Below, one piece after another: positions 45,531 through 54,325 of a stretch of DNA of 64,000 bases. The stretch is from Geovibrio thiophilus (GTDB taxonomy: Bacteria > Chrysiogenota > Deferribacteres > Deferribacterales > Geovibrionaceae). The notes beneath the pieces are model-generated. The model ran no database searches, had not been told where the DNA came from, and saw nothing but the letters and a program-made list of their open reading frames with translations. Each line of letters opens with the position of its first letter. Position 1 is the first letter of the stretch. The stretch covers positions 310,001-374,000 of the forward strand of contig NZ_CP035108.1 of the NCBI RefSeq assembly GCF_004087915.1. Reading direction: 5' to 3'. Made by a program: the position numbers and the translations under genes.

Positions 45531-46921
45531 AGAGAAGTATTTAGTTTTTGTAAAATATTTTCTAGTTTATCTTGTATCATTTTGGTATGGCTTTTGTGCG
45601 GTGAGAAAATCCAAATGATTGGCGTAGCTTCTTTTGTCTCAGATGTATCAAATCCTAAAAATTTAGCAATCGAGGTGTCGTTTTCTATGACTTTAATCTC
45701 GTTTTGTACATCATTAGAAAGTACTGGTGGAATGGTCTGGACATAAACAATAAAGTTAAAGTTGCAGTTTTGCTTTTCTAATTCTTTTTGAATTTTTTTC
45801 ACTTCTAAAATTATTGTAGGGATACTTTTTTTATTACATAGGTTTTCATAGGTAATTAAATCAATTGAGAAGTCTCTTTTATATAGACTTCTTTGTTTGA
45901 AATTCTCAATTTTTCCTTGTATTCCAGGACTTCCTAAGTCATAGAGTATTTTTATAAAATTGTCGTCAGTCCAAAAAGTGAATTTTGTCAAAAGATTTTC
46001 ATTAGAAACATCACCGTTACTGCTCACAGGTATTAAGTCTTGGTATGTTCTTTTTTCTATTACATCAGAAATTATTTCAATCAATAGAGCATCTGTTATA
46101 TTTCTGATATGATGTTTATAAACATTTTGGTGCATTTTATATCTACATAGCAGTAAAGACCATGCCTCAATTGCACTTTTGTGATTTGGTGCTAATTCAT
46201 AATTGTCATTTAGTGCGATGTGTCTCCATAATCGTTCTATATCGTATACCCCATATGGTGTACCGCAATGATATGAGTCTCTGATAACATAGTCACCTTT
46301 ATCAACATCAATTTTTCCATCAATAAGCTTACGTAAGATTTGTTCAACAGGGGATATGTCTCCCGATGAATATTCTAATTTTTTATTGAGCACTTTAATG
46401 GTTTTTTTAACAAATATTTCGTTTTTAAGTGAGTCGGAGTGTTGAATTATTTTCTGAGCAACAAATAGAGAAGTAGTTTCGTGGTCATAAAAAAAACTAC
46501 TGCTACCAGCTACATACTTACAAGCTTCTTCAAGCGTATGGCTGAAAGGTGCGTGACCAATGTCATGTAGCAGACCGCATGCTCCTGCTGACAATATAAA
46601 GTTAAGATTAGCATTTTGTGATGACAAGCCTTTAAAATCGCTATCTTCTCGCATAGCAAGTTCTAGTTTTTCTTTTGAAAATTGAATTAAGCTTGTCGCA
46701 GCCATCATTGCAAGATACATTGAGCCTAGACTATGTTCAAATCTTGAGTGTACAGCAGATGGGTAGACTAATTGCTCAAGAGGGAGCTGATTTATCCATC
46801 TTAATCTTTGAAAAAGCTTATGATCAATTATTGGTAAGAATTTTTTTGGTAACTCTATTGTTTGGTATATAGGATCTCGTATAAACTTTGTATCTAAACA
46901 ATATCCGTTAAATAAATGCAC
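45521..46921 (-). CDS. HD-superfamily phosphohydrolase (SAMHD1/dGTPase/YwfO-like)
   Basis: A 466-residue HD enzyme. The signature HSRFEHSLGSMYLA, then GLLHDIGHAPFSHTLE (HD) and a later Asp in VDKGDYVIRDS are the metal ligands of the dNTP triphosphohydrolase / YwfO group. Its C-terminal 200 residues are Lys/Asn-rich and not recognised. The coding region is plainly more AT-rich than the genes on both sides, a sign of transfer. The start is a GTG at 46921. It lies 8 bp downstream of the YwgA-like gene. Related HD dNTPases can deplete nucleotides in phage defence, which is only a possibility here. Confidence 0.85.
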   Translation of the reverse strand: MHLFNGYCLDTKFIRDPIYQTIELPKKFLPIIDHKLFQRLRWINQLPLEQLVYPSAVHSRFEHSLGSMYLAMMAATSLIQFSKEKLELAMREDSDFKGLSSQNANLNFILSAGACGLLHDIGHAPFSHTLEEACKYVAGSSSFFYDHETTSLFVAQKIIQHSDSLKNEIFVKKTIKVLNKKLEYSSGDISPVEQILRKLIDGKIDVDKGDYVIRDSYHCGTPYGVYDIERLWRHIALNDNYELAPNHKSAIEAWSLLLCRYKMHQNVYKHHIRNITDALLIEIISDVIEKRTYQDLIPVSSNGDVSNENLLTKFTFWTDDNFIKILYDLGSPGIQGKIENFKQRSLYKRDFSIDLITYENLCNKKSIPTIILEVKKIQKELEKQNCNFNFIVYVQTIPPVLSNDVQNEIKVIENDTSIAKFLGFDTSETKEATPIIWIFSPHKSHTKMIQDKLENILQKLNTSLYS

Positions 46922-46929
46922 TTATCGCC

Positions 46930-47433
46930 CTATTGTAAAACAGCATCCAATTCTTTTGCCATTGTGATATAACGTTTCAGTTCAGATTCTGTTTTTTGTG
47001 ACACTTCCGGCCACATGAATTTTGATAATGTTTTAATCATTGCGACCAACTCTGTATCGTTTTTTGCGCTATTCTTTTTATAGAAGAAGAATACTTTTGC
47101 GAGTAAAGCAATTTTATTAACTGAGTCTTTGAGCCCCTTACTCTCTAAAAACGAAATAGTTGCTTTAATGTTTGTGTTATAAGTACTTTCTTTGTGTTGG
47201 TTCGTCTGATACCCCTTGTCTCCGTAATCTATTATTTCTTTATACTGAAGGCTGTGAATAGTTGTTTGAATATCTTCACTGTATGGACCGTAGTGGTAAG
47301 GTACAAAATATTCATCCCTAGTCTTAGTAAAAGAAAAAAAAGCTATTTTCTGAATATTTGTTCTGCCAGTATTAAATCCTTTTTGGCCTAGTTCATGGAC
47401 AATATTTAATACAATTTCAGCTAAATTTTCCAT
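46930..47433 (-). CDS. YwgA / Panacea-like protein
   Basis: A 167-residue helical protein. The N-terminal segment GRTNIQKIAFFSF...YVPYHYGPYSEDIQTTI follows the pattern GRxxLQKxxFF...HYGPYS of the YwgA and SocA/Panacea-type proteins; here I quote it in segments (FVPYHYGPYSEDI). In Bacillus ywgA lies beside ywfO, an HD phosphohydrolase, and the same pairing occurs here. It is as AT-rich as its partner. ATG 47433; transcription may start from the TTGACA element at 47484. It may act as regulator or antitoxin of the HD enzyme. No known function is proven to me. Confidence 0.72.
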   Translation of the reverse strand: MENLAEIVLNIVHELGQKGFNTGRTNIQKIAFFSFTKTRDEYFVPYHYGPYSEDIQTTIHSLQYKEIIDYGDKGYQTNQHKESTYNTNIKATISFLESKGLKDSVNKIALLAKVFFFYKKNSAKNDTELVAMIKTLSKFMWPEVSQKTESELKRYITMAKELDAVLQ

Positions 47434-47460
47434 TATAAACCCCGAGATAATTTATACAAA

Positions 47461-47489
47461 AGTTAAACATAATGTATGGATCCTGTCAA
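47461..47489 (-). promoter_or_regulatory. Possible promoter of the HD/YwgA pair
   Basis: Minus strand TTGACA (47484-47489), 17 bp, TTAACT (47461-47466), 27 bp before the YwgA-like start. The -10 match is weak. Confidence 0.35.
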
Positions 47490-47563
47490 CGAGCATCTCT
47501 AGACCACTTATCGACCAAATACTGCACATTATTGAGTGAAAGTGATGAATCCGATAAAAATAT

Positions 47564-47926
47564 CTACCTGTTCAGGATATTCGCCGAGACCTTATGGCAC
47601 TCGGAACATTTATCAAGGGGGGCGTGCCAGCCGTCCGCAGGCCACTGGTTGTGGCAGTCAAAGCAGCGGGTTCCGCATCCGTCCGCAGAGGCTGCGGGGA
47701 GGAAGGTCTTCTTCTCGGAGGGTTCGTGGCACTGGATGCAGGTTTTGAGAGGCTGATGCTCTTTGCTGTTTGCAAGGTTCTGGTGGCATGTCATGCAGTC
47801 ACCGGCGCAGCCTGCGTCGGCTTGGTTAAAGGGGGTCAGCGCTGTGAGGGCTACCATAAAAACTCCGATACAGAATCCCCAAGCAATTCCCCTTTTTCCG
47901 TTAACGCGATTTTCCCTTTTTTCCAT
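47564..47926 (-). CDS. Small tetraheme c-type cytochrome
   Basis: A 120-residue exported or membrane-tethered cytochrome from the ATG at 47926, which has GAGGG upstream; the frame is also open to 47947. A hydrophobic N-terminal segment (GIAWGFCIGVFMVALTAL) acts as signal or anchor. Four CxxCH motifs follow: CMTCH, CIQCH, CFDCH and CSECH, in pairs as in NapC/cytochrome c3-like minis. It overlaps the end of the HemW-like gene by 76 bp, an unusually long same-strand overlap. Electron transfer in the periplasm is likely; the partner is not visible. Confidence 0.85.
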   Translation of the reverse strand: MEKRENRVNGKRGIAWGFCIGVFMVALTALTPFNQADAGCAGDCMTCHQNLANSKEHQPLKTCIQCHEPSEKKTFLPAASADGCGTRCFDCHNQWPADGWHAPLDKCSECHKVSANILNR

Positions 47927-48930
47927 TCCAAAAGACCCTCGCCGCACAGGCGGCTTATTTTTTCTTCAAGCTCAAAATCCCTGAGGTTATAAAATGCTGA
48001 AAGAGCGGTTATGTCAACCCCTTCCGTCATTCTCAATCCGAAAACCACGGCTTCCTTGACCAGATCAGCCTGCTCCGTGACTGATATTTCATCATAGGAT
48101 GACGGCTCGGCAAGGTAAATGTTCACATCTTTCGTTTTACCTCTGTGGATTCGCTTGTCCGGATGGTTTTGAAGGGACCACGCCGAAGCTCCTATGCCTG
48201 TGAAATCCCCAAGCTCCCAATAGTTTATGTTGTGCCCGCTCTCATGCCCTTTCTGCGAGAAGTTGGATATTTCGTATTTGGCGTAGCCCCTTGAACCGAG
48301 GAAATACTTTACTTCAAGGAACATGCTGTCTGTCACCTCACCTTTTTCGCTCAGATAACCCGTGTCGAAGGAGTATGAGTAGGCGGATATATGCTCGGGC
48401 TTGAGGGCACATATCTCTTCCATGCTTCTGCGTGCCGCTTCCGGCGGTGCTTGGGGTATATCGAATATCAGGTCAAGATTGATGTCCGCATCGGGTAGAT
48501 GCTTTCTTGTGAGATCGTATGCGGAAAAAACTGCCCTGCGGTCATGCAGCCTGCCAAGAAGCCTCAGCACATCATCGTCCGTGCTCTGGCAGCCCATGCT
48601 CAGCCTGTTTGTGCCGTGGGTTTTTATTGCTTTCAGAAAATCGGCGGACAGTGATTCGGGGTTAGCCTCAACAGTGAACTCCCCCGCTATGCTGACGGAT
48701 CTGAAGAGGCTTTCCAGAAATTTGTCCAGAAGTCCGGCGGGAACGGCGCTAGGTGTGCCGCCGCCGATGTACATCGTGTCAAAGGCGGTTTTGCCTGTAT
48801 GCGCCAGATCCGCAAGGAGCGCGTCAAAGTACCTGCCGATCAGAGCTTCATCATATACGTCAAGAGACATGAATCCGCAGTAGAGGCACTTTCTGCGGCA
48901 GAAGGGCAGATGTATGTAAAGTCCGCTCAT
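47851..48930 (-). CDS. hemW: HemW-like radical SAM protein
   Basis: A 359-residue radical SAM protein. The SAM cluster motif is CRRKCLYCGF (CX3CX2C), followed by MYIGGGTPSAV, VEANPES, NRLSMGCQS and the C-terminal HemW domain (INYWELGDFTGIGASAWS). HemW is a heme chaperone related to coproporphyrinogen III dehydrogenase HemN; CX3CX2C alone without the extra HemN Cys favours HemW. It overlaps the glycosyltransferase stop by 4 bp. Confidence 0.88.
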   Translation of the reverse strand: MSGLYIHLPFCRRKCLYCGFMSLDVYDEALIGRYFDALLADLAHTGKTAFDTMYIGGGTPSAVPAGLLDKFLESLFRSVSIAGEFTVEANPESLSADFLKAIKTHGTNRLSMGCQSTDDDVLRLLGRLHDRRAVFSAYDLTRKHLPDADINLDLIFDIPQAPPEAARRSMEEICALKPEHISAYSYSFDTGYLSEKGEVTDSMFLEVKYFLGSRGYAKYEISNFSQKGHESGHNINYWELGDFTGIGASAWSLQNHPDKRIHRGKTKDVNIYLAEPSSYDEISVTEQADLVKEAVVFGLRMTEGVDITALSAFYNLRDFELEEKISRLCGEGLLEWKKGKIALTEKGELLGDSVSEFLW

Positions 48931-49991
48931 TTCAGGAGGTTTTTGTACAGGTCTATATATGAGAGAACCATTTTTTCGGCTGAAAAGTCATAAGCCCGTC
49001 CGAATGCGTTTTCTGCCATGGTGCTCCGCAGGCTTTCATTATCCAGAAGTCTGCCGTATGCCGCTGCCAGCGCCGCATCATCCCCTATGCCGCAGAGATA
49101 GCCCGTTTCGCCGTCACTCACAAGCTCCGGTATTCCTCCTGCTCTTGTCGCCACAGTGGGCAGAGAGGCGTTCATGGCATCAATTATAGAGGTGCAGAGT
49201 CCTTCAGTCTTTGAGGTCATGGTGAATATATCCATGATGGAGAGCATCTCCGGTACGTCTGGACAGAAACCCGTGAAGACTATGTTTTCTCTGCATTTCA
49301 GTGTATCCGCAAGCGCTTTTATCTCCCCGAACATCGGACCGTCACCAACGGGGAGGAGGAGCACATCCTGTCGCTGCCCGCAGAGCCTGTCGAAAGCCCT
49401 GAGAAGTGTCGGATAATCCTTGTGATCGGAGAAGTTCGCCACGGTTCCGATCACCGTTTTTCCCTGCGGATTCAGCCTTGACCGAATCTCCGCCGCAAGC
49501 GCCGTGTTAAAAGCTTTGGGCTTGTCTGAGCCGCTGTAGATCAGGCTTATGCGCTCCTGCGGGATGCCGCTGTCTGCCATTATATTTTTTATGGCTTTGC
49601 TTATGGCGACAAGGTTTACACGGCTGCTTCTGTATTTATTGAAGAGTTTTTTCTTAAGCGTAAAGTCAACCCTGCGGGTGTGGACAAGCTTAAAGGAGTC
49701 GTTCAGCCATGACGCGGCAATGCAGGGAGTGAGTGAATGGCTGTCGTGTGAATGGACAATATCGGGTTTAAACCGCCTGATTATTTTCAGCAGACGGAAA
49801 ATGTAGGTTGGATCAGCCTCACTGCGGAAGCATAGAGACTCCGTATTTTCCGCACGCTTTATCAGCTCCCCTTCGGGGCTGCAAACCATAAGACTTTCAT
49901 GCCCGTGCTCTATCAACCCGTGGTGGAGGAAGAGAGCCTGTCGTTGCCCGCCTCTCCATTCCTTTCCTGTGTCTACATGAAGTATTCTCAA
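48927..49991 (-). CDS. Glycosyltransferase family 4
   Basis: A 354-residue GT-B transferase. The N-terminal acceptor domain starts ILHVDTGKEWRGGQRQA. The C-terminal nucleotide-sugar domain has IGTVANFSDHKDYPTLL, PVGDGPM, VFTGFCPDVPEML and the retaining EX7E motif (EGLCTSIIDAM). The start is a TTG overlapping the MscS stop (TTGA). It probably builds a surface glycan; sugar unknown. Confidence 0.88.
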   Translation of the reverse strand: MRILHVDTGKEWRGGQRQALFLHHGLIEHGHESLMVCSPEGELIKRAENTESLCFRSEADPTYIFRLLKIIRRFKPDIVHSHDSHSLTPCIAASWLNDSFKLVHTRRVDFTLKKKLFNKYRSSRVNLVAISKAIKNIMADSGIPQERISLIYSGSDKPKAFNTALAAEIRSRLNPQGKTVIGTVANFSDHKDYPTLLRAFDRLCGQRQDVLLLPVGDGPMFGEIKALADTLKCRENIVFTGFCPDVPEMLSIMDIFTMTSKTEGLCTSIIDAMNASLPTVATRAGGIPELVSDGETGYLCGIGDDAALAAAYGRLLDNESLRSTMAENAFGRAYDFSAEKMVLSYIDLYKNLLK

Positions 49992-50815
49992 GCTTCTTCT
50001 TCCGGTTTATGAATGTATATGTCCATCTGCGGATAGGGGATGCTGATGCCGCCTTTTGTGAGGTTTATCTTAATATCTTCAAGCAGATCAGCCTTAACAT
50101 TCCACCAGTCTCCTGTCTCCACCCATGAACGGGCAAACAGATTCACGGAGCTGTCCGCCAGTTCAAGAACCCCTGCTGAGGGCGCCGGATCTTTGAGAAC
50201 TTTTTCATGGGCGCTCATTGTTTCAAGCATTATGTCCTTGGCTTTTTTGATGTCGTTGCCGTAGCTTATGCCTATAACAAGGGGTATCATTCTTGTGCCC
50301 TGAAGCGAGAAGTTTATTATTTCGCCGTTCATGACATTTGAGTTTGGGATCATTATCGTAAGGTTGTCGAAGGTTTTGAGTATGGTCTGAAAGACCTGAA
50401 TCGTCAGCACAGAGCCTGTCTGTCCGGCTGTGGTCACTATATCGCCGACTTTGAAGGGGCGGAGCATCACGATGAGCACCCCCGCGCCGAAGTTAGCCAC
50501 CTGATCTTTTAATGAGAGACCCACAGCGAGTCCGGCGGCGCCCATAACTGCGACGAGAGATGTCGTCTGCACTCCGAGGGAGTTGAGGGAGGCTATGATA
50601 ACCACGGCGAAAAGCATGGCGTATATGACGTTTTTGAGGAAGCCGGCAAGGGTTTCGTCCATGTGGGTTTTCTTCATGCCTCTGTGAGCGACCCTTGAGA
50701 GAAACTTCGCTATGTATTTCCCGAAGTAGAATATAAGGATTGCGGCAACAATTCTCAGAGCGTAATCCGCGGCATGAGCGGTAATCTGCTCCAGTATTTT
50801 TTCGTAATTAGTCAC
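49988..50815 (-). CDS. MscS-family mechanosensitive channel
   Basis: A 275-residue small-conductance channel. There are three N-terminal membrane segments, the pore helix GAAGLAVGLSLKDQVANFGAGVLIV, and the beta domain FKVGDIVTTAGQTGSV with MIPNSNVMNGEIINFS (quoted in parts). It releases solutes on osmotic downshock. I place the start at a GTG (50815) that overlaps the polyphosphate kinase stop (GTGA) and has GGAGG upstream, rather than the ATG at 50839. Confidence 0.92.
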   Translation of the reverse strand: MTNYEKILEQITAHAADYALRIVAAILIFYFGKYIAKFLSRVAHRGMKKTHMDETLAGFLKNVIYAMLFAVVIIASLNSLGVQTTSLVAVMGAAGLAVGLSLKDQVANFGAGVLIVMLRPFKVGDIVTTAGQTGSVLTIQVFQTILKTFDNLTIMIPNSNVMNGEIINFSLQGTRMIPLVIGISYGNDIKKAKDIMLETMSAHEKVLKDPAPSAGVLELADSSVNLFARSWVETGDWWNVKADLLEDIKINLTKGGISIPYPQMDIYIHKPEEEA

Positions 50816-52272
50816 AGTTTTTCCTCCATTGCTCTGCACATGGTTTCCAGTATCTTAAGGCGGGCGTATTTTTTATCGTTTCCCGCGATAAGATTCCACG
50901 GCGCATGCCCTGTGCTTGTGCGGGTTATCGTCTCATTCGCCGCCTGCTCATACATATCCCATTTTTCTCTGTTGCGCCAGTCCTCATCGGTGATTTTATA
51001 CTGTTTCCACGGAAGATTCTCCCGTTCCTTGAAGCGCTTAAGCTGCTCTTCCATATCTATGTGCACCCAGAACTTGACGAGAATTATCCCGCTTTCCGTG
51101 AGATGCTCCTCAAAGTCGTTTATCTCCTCAAATGAGCGTGACCATTCGTTCTCGGCGGCGAATTTCTCAACACGCTCCACAAGCACCCGCCCGTACCATG
51201 AGCGGTCGTATACCGTGATGAAGCCTGCGGAGGGGATGTGCCGCCAGAACCGCCAGAGGTAATGATGCGCCTTTTCCTCATCCGTTGGCGCGGCAATGGA
51301 GATTACGCTGGCGAGGCGTATATCCGTGCCCTGCACAATCCTGCGGATGGCGCTCCCCTTCCCTGCCGCGTCCCAGCCTTCAAACACCGCTATGGTCGAA
51401 CGCTTTTTTTCGTATGCCTTCCACGCCAGCGAGTTCAGCCGCTCCTGCATTTCAGGCAGACGTTTTTTATATTCCTCATACTCGGCTGTCAAAGATAAAT
51501 CCACCTTGGAGAGAACAGGGGGCGCAAGGCTCACTGTTTTCTTGTCCGTCTTCTGCTTTGCGCCAATGGAGGCTACAGCGGCTTCGAGAGTTTCCACGAT
51601 TATCCGGAGTGCCTTAAGCGTTCTGTGGCGTTTGTCGTCCGCTTCTATCAGGTGCCAGCGTGCCTTGGAATGGTCTGTGAGGCGTATTCCCCGTTCGGCT
51701 GCCTTCACTATGGCGTCATATTTTTCTCTGTGCCACATGGCACGTTCGAGTATTTCGCCCTTGCCGAATTTCTTTTTCAGATCGTCCGTCTTCTTCTTGG
51801 ATGTTTTCCTGCTCAGGTGAAACCAGAATTTGACAAACACCGCGCCGTCGTCCGCCAGCATGGACTCAAAGGTCGCCGCCCGCTTCATACGCCTTTCATA
51901 TTCTGCTGTCGATGTGTTCCCCTTGGCTGCCTCCAGCATCTCCCCCGCGTACCACGCGCCGAAGAAAAAGCCTATGTGTCCTCTGTAGGGGAGGCTCATC
52001 CAGTAGCGCCAGTAGAAAGGCTTGTTTTTTTCAGCCTCGTTCTCCTGCCAGAAGGTTTTTATGATAATGTTCCGCAGATCCATCAGCCCGCCCAGATAGT
52101 TCATCAGCTCGCCCTTGCCTGCGCCGTCCATTCCGTTGAGTATTATGATCAGAGGACCCGGATACTTAGCGAATGCTGTCTGCGCCTGTATCAGTCTTGT
52201 GCGCAGATCGGTCAGCGCTTCGTCAAATTCCTCTTTGCTCACTTTTTGTCCCAGCTCCACAGCTTCAAACAT
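50812..52272 (-). CDS. pap: Polyphosphate:AMP phosphotransferase (double PPK2 domain)
   Basis: A 486-residue enzyme that uses polyphosphate to make ADP from AMP, of the class II PPK2 type. Two PPK2 domains are fused. The first has Walker A GMDGAGKGE but a degenerate Walker B (FFFGAWYAG in place of a YDRSWYGR-like motif). The second has EGWDAAGKGS and VYDRSWYGRVLVERVE intact. This division of labour is usual in the PAP group. It is the first gene of a minus-strand unit continuing with MscS, glycosyltransferase and hemW. Confidence 0.93.
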   Translation of the reverse strand: MFEAVELGQKVSKEEFDEALTDLRTRLIQAQTAFAKYPGPLIIILNGMDGAGKGELMNYLGGLMDLRNIIIKTFWQENEAEKNKPFYWRYWMSLPYRGHIGFFFGAWYAGEMLEAAKGNTSTAEYERRMKRAATFESMLADDGAVFVKFWFHLSRKTSKKKTDDLKKKFGKGEILERAMWHREKYDAIVKAAERGIRLTDHSKARWHLIEADDKRHRTLKALRIIVETLEAAVASIGAKQKTDKKTVSLAPPVLSKVDLSLTAEYEEYKKRLPEMQERLNSLAWKAYEKKRSTIAVFEGWDAAGKGSAIRRIVQGTDIRLASVISIAAPTDEEKAHHYLWRFWRHIPSAGFITVYDRSWYGRVLVERVEKFAAENEWSRSFEEINDFEEHLTESGIILVKFWVHIDMEEQLKRFKERENLPWKQYKITDEDWRNREKWDMYEQAANETITRTSTGHAPWNLIAGNDKKYARLKILETMCRAMEEKL

Positions 52273-52356
52273 CTTCCGCCCCCTTTTTGATAGTATAATC
52301 CAAAAAGCTTCTGCTATTATTGAAAAATGAATATTTTGTCAAAAGTCAGGTGATGT

Positions 52357-53046
52357 ATGAAAACTGCGGGTCTCATAGGCGGCATGAGCTGGGAATCTAC
52401 GGCTCTTTACTACAAGTATATTAATGAGGGTGTCAAGAACACTCTCGGCGGTCTGCATTCGGCGAAGATGCTCATAAACAGCGTGGACTTCGGTGAGGTG
52501 GCGCTGCTTCAGTCAAAGGGTGAATGGGAAAAGGGCGCGGAGATGATGATTGATGAGGCTCAAAAGCTCCGGAGAGCGGGAGCGGACTTCATAATGATCT
52601 GCACAAACACCATGCACATTTCGGCGGATGAGGTGGAAGAATCGCTGGATATTCCTCTTCTGCGCATCACCGATGCGGCGGCGGAGGCTGCTCTCAGTGC
52701 TGGAGTGAAAAGGGCGGGGCTTCTGGGCACTGCCTTCACCATGGAGCGTGATTTCTACAGGGGACGGATGGAAAAACTCGGACTTGATGTAATCGTTCCG
52801 GATGCCGCAGACAGAAAATTCGTCCACGATGTGATATATAATGAGCTCTGCCTCGGTGATTTCAGGGATTCCTCAAGAAATAGGTTCACAGAGATAATAG
52901 AAAAACTCGGCGCAGACGGCGCTCAGGGCGTGATACTCGGCTGTACGGAGATTCCGCTCCTTGTGGAGCAGAAGGACAGCCCGCTGAGGCTCTTCGACAC
53001 AACAAGGCTCCACGCCGAAGCGGCAGTGAGGATGATGCTGGGGTGA
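52357..53046 (+). CDS. Aspartate/glutamate racemase family protein
   Basis: A 229-residue two-domain racemase: GLIGGMSWEST, catalytic Cys in ICTNTMH and in LGCTEIPLLVEQ. The two Cys are the acid/base pair of PLP-independent racemases. The length and MSWEST signature are those of the aspartate racemase type (YgeA/RacD-like). Monocistronic with a terminator shared with dapL. Confidence 0.93.
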   Translation: MKTAGLIGGMSWESTALYYKYINEGVKNTLGGLHSAKMLINSVDFGEVALLQSKGEWEKGAEMMIDEAQKLRRAGADFIMICTNTMHISADEVEESLDIPLLRITDAAAEAALSAGVKRAGLLGTAFTMERDFYRGRMEKLGLDVIVPDAADRKFVHDVIYNELCLGDFRDSSRNRFTEIIEKLGADGAQGVILGCTEIPLLVEQKDSPLRLFDTTRLHAEAAVRMMLG

Positions 53047-53047
53047 A

Positions 53048-53073
53048 AAAAGGCTCCCCGAAGGGAGCCTTTT
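53048..53073. terminator. Bidirectional terminator between racemase gene and dapL
   Basis: AAAAGGCTCCC (53048-53058), CGAA loop, GGGAGCCTTTT (53063-53073): a perfect 11-bp stem between convergent genes, with A/T runs on both sides. Confidence 0.9.
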
Positions 53074-53082
53074 GTGTTTGGT

Positions 53083-54312
53083 TTAGAATACGAACTTGTC
53101 TTCGCCTAAGCGTCTGTCGATTTCGTTTATTATTCTTGTTTCCTCTTCCGGCGTGTCGGCTATGAAGGTGACAGTGAAGCGGAGGAAGTTGCCTGCGTCA
53201 TCCCACGGAACGGAGCTGATGTATTTTTCTCTGATCATATAGTCGCAGAACTGCTCGCCGCTTTCAAATTTTTTGCCGGAGGCTGTTCCCTTGGGGATTT
53301 CAAAATACAGGTAGAAGGTTCCTTTGGGCTCGTTCACGAAGAAGCCGTGCCTGCGCAGAACAGCCGCCAGAGCCTTAAGCCTGCGTGAGTATTTCTCTGT
53401 GATTCTCTCTATGAGCGCAGTGTTTTCCAGAGCGTAGGCGGCTGCCTTCTGGATCGGGATAAACTGACCTGAGTCGTTGTTGTCCTTAACTGTGGCGAAT
53501 GCTTTTACAAGGTGTTCGTTGCCGCATACGAAAGCCATTCTCCAGCCTGTCATGTTGTATGATTTGCTGAGTGAGTGGATTTCGATGCCTACTTCTTTCG
53601 CTCCGGGAACGCTGAGGAAGGAGGGCTGTTTTTCACCGTATGTAAGCTCTATGTATGCGGCGTCGGAGATAACGGCTATATCGTTCTTCTTTGCGAACTC
53701 AACAACCTTCTCATAGAATGATAAGGGCGCGAGGGCTCCCGTGGGGTTGTTGGGGTAGTTCATATAAAGGAATTTCGCCCTTTTCAGGATGTCCGCGGGT
53801 ATGGAGTCCAGATCGGGGAGGAAGTTATTCTCTTTCGTAAGTTTGAGGTTGTAAACCTCACCGCCGAGGTACTTTGTGATTGTGCCTGAAACAGGGTAGC
53901 CGGGAACAGTCATAAGTGCCACGTCGCCGGGGTTGATAAGGCAGAGAGGAACGAAGGCAAGGGCAGGTTTGGAACCTATGCTGTGGTTTACTTCCGTACC
54001 CGGGTCTATGTCAACGCCGAAGCGGTTCTTCATATATTTAGCCGCAGCGTCCTTAAATTCCTGAATGCCGTTGTCGGAGTAGAATCTGTTCTCTCTCTTT
54101 TTCGCTTCGGTGCAAAGGGTTTCAACAACAGAGGCATCTGCCATTTCATCCGGCTCGCCCACGCCCATGTCGATAAGCTCGATGTTGGGGTTGGCTTCGA
54201 TTGCCGCCCTTTTAGCTCTTTTGATCTTCTCGAATTTGTAGATTGTAGTGTCCTTGCCGAACATCTTTCCGCCGAGGCGTTCAGCGATCATGTTTTCCAT
54301 GAAAATACTCAT
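53083..54312 (-). CDS. dapL: LL-diaminopimelate aminotransferase
   Basis: A 409-residue class I/II PLP aminotransferase that converts tetrahydrodipicolinate directly to LL-diaminopimelate in lysine and peptidoglycan synthesis. The PLP Lys is in HSLSKSYNMTGWR. GVGEPDE, YSDNGIQEF, YMNYPNNPTGA and SDAAYIEL are the family landmarks. DapL in place of the succinylase or acetylase route is found in Deferribacteres, some Deltaproteobacteria, Chlamydia and methanogens, which agrees with the guess about the organism. It follows the CDF transporter gene by 13 bp on the same strand. Confidence 0.93.
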   Translation of the reverse strand: MSIFMENMIAERLGGKMFGKDTTIYKFEKIKRAKRAAIEANPNIELIDMGVGEPDEMADASVVETLCTEAKKRENRFYSDNGIQEFKDAAAKYMKNRFGVDIDPGTEVNHSIGSKPALAFVPLCLINPGDVALMTVPGYPVSGTITKYLGGEVYNLKLTKENNFLPDLDSIPADILKRAKFLYMNYPNNPTGALAPLSFYEKVVEFAKKNDIAVISDAAYIELTYGEKQPSFLSVPGAKEVGIEIHSLSKSYNMTGWRMAFVCGNEHLVKAFATVKDNNDSGQFIPIQKAAAYALENTALIERITEKYSRRLKALAAVLRRHGFFVNEPKGTFYLYFEIPKGTASGKKFESGEQFCDYMIREKYISSVPWDDAGNFLRFTVTFIADTPEEETRIINEIDRRLGEDKFVF

Positions 54313-54325
54313 TAATACCCCCTGA

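Noticed and set aside
45521-47460. Prophage or integrative element
   Set aside because: No integrase, attachment repeats or structural genes are visible; it is just an AT-rich two-gene segment.
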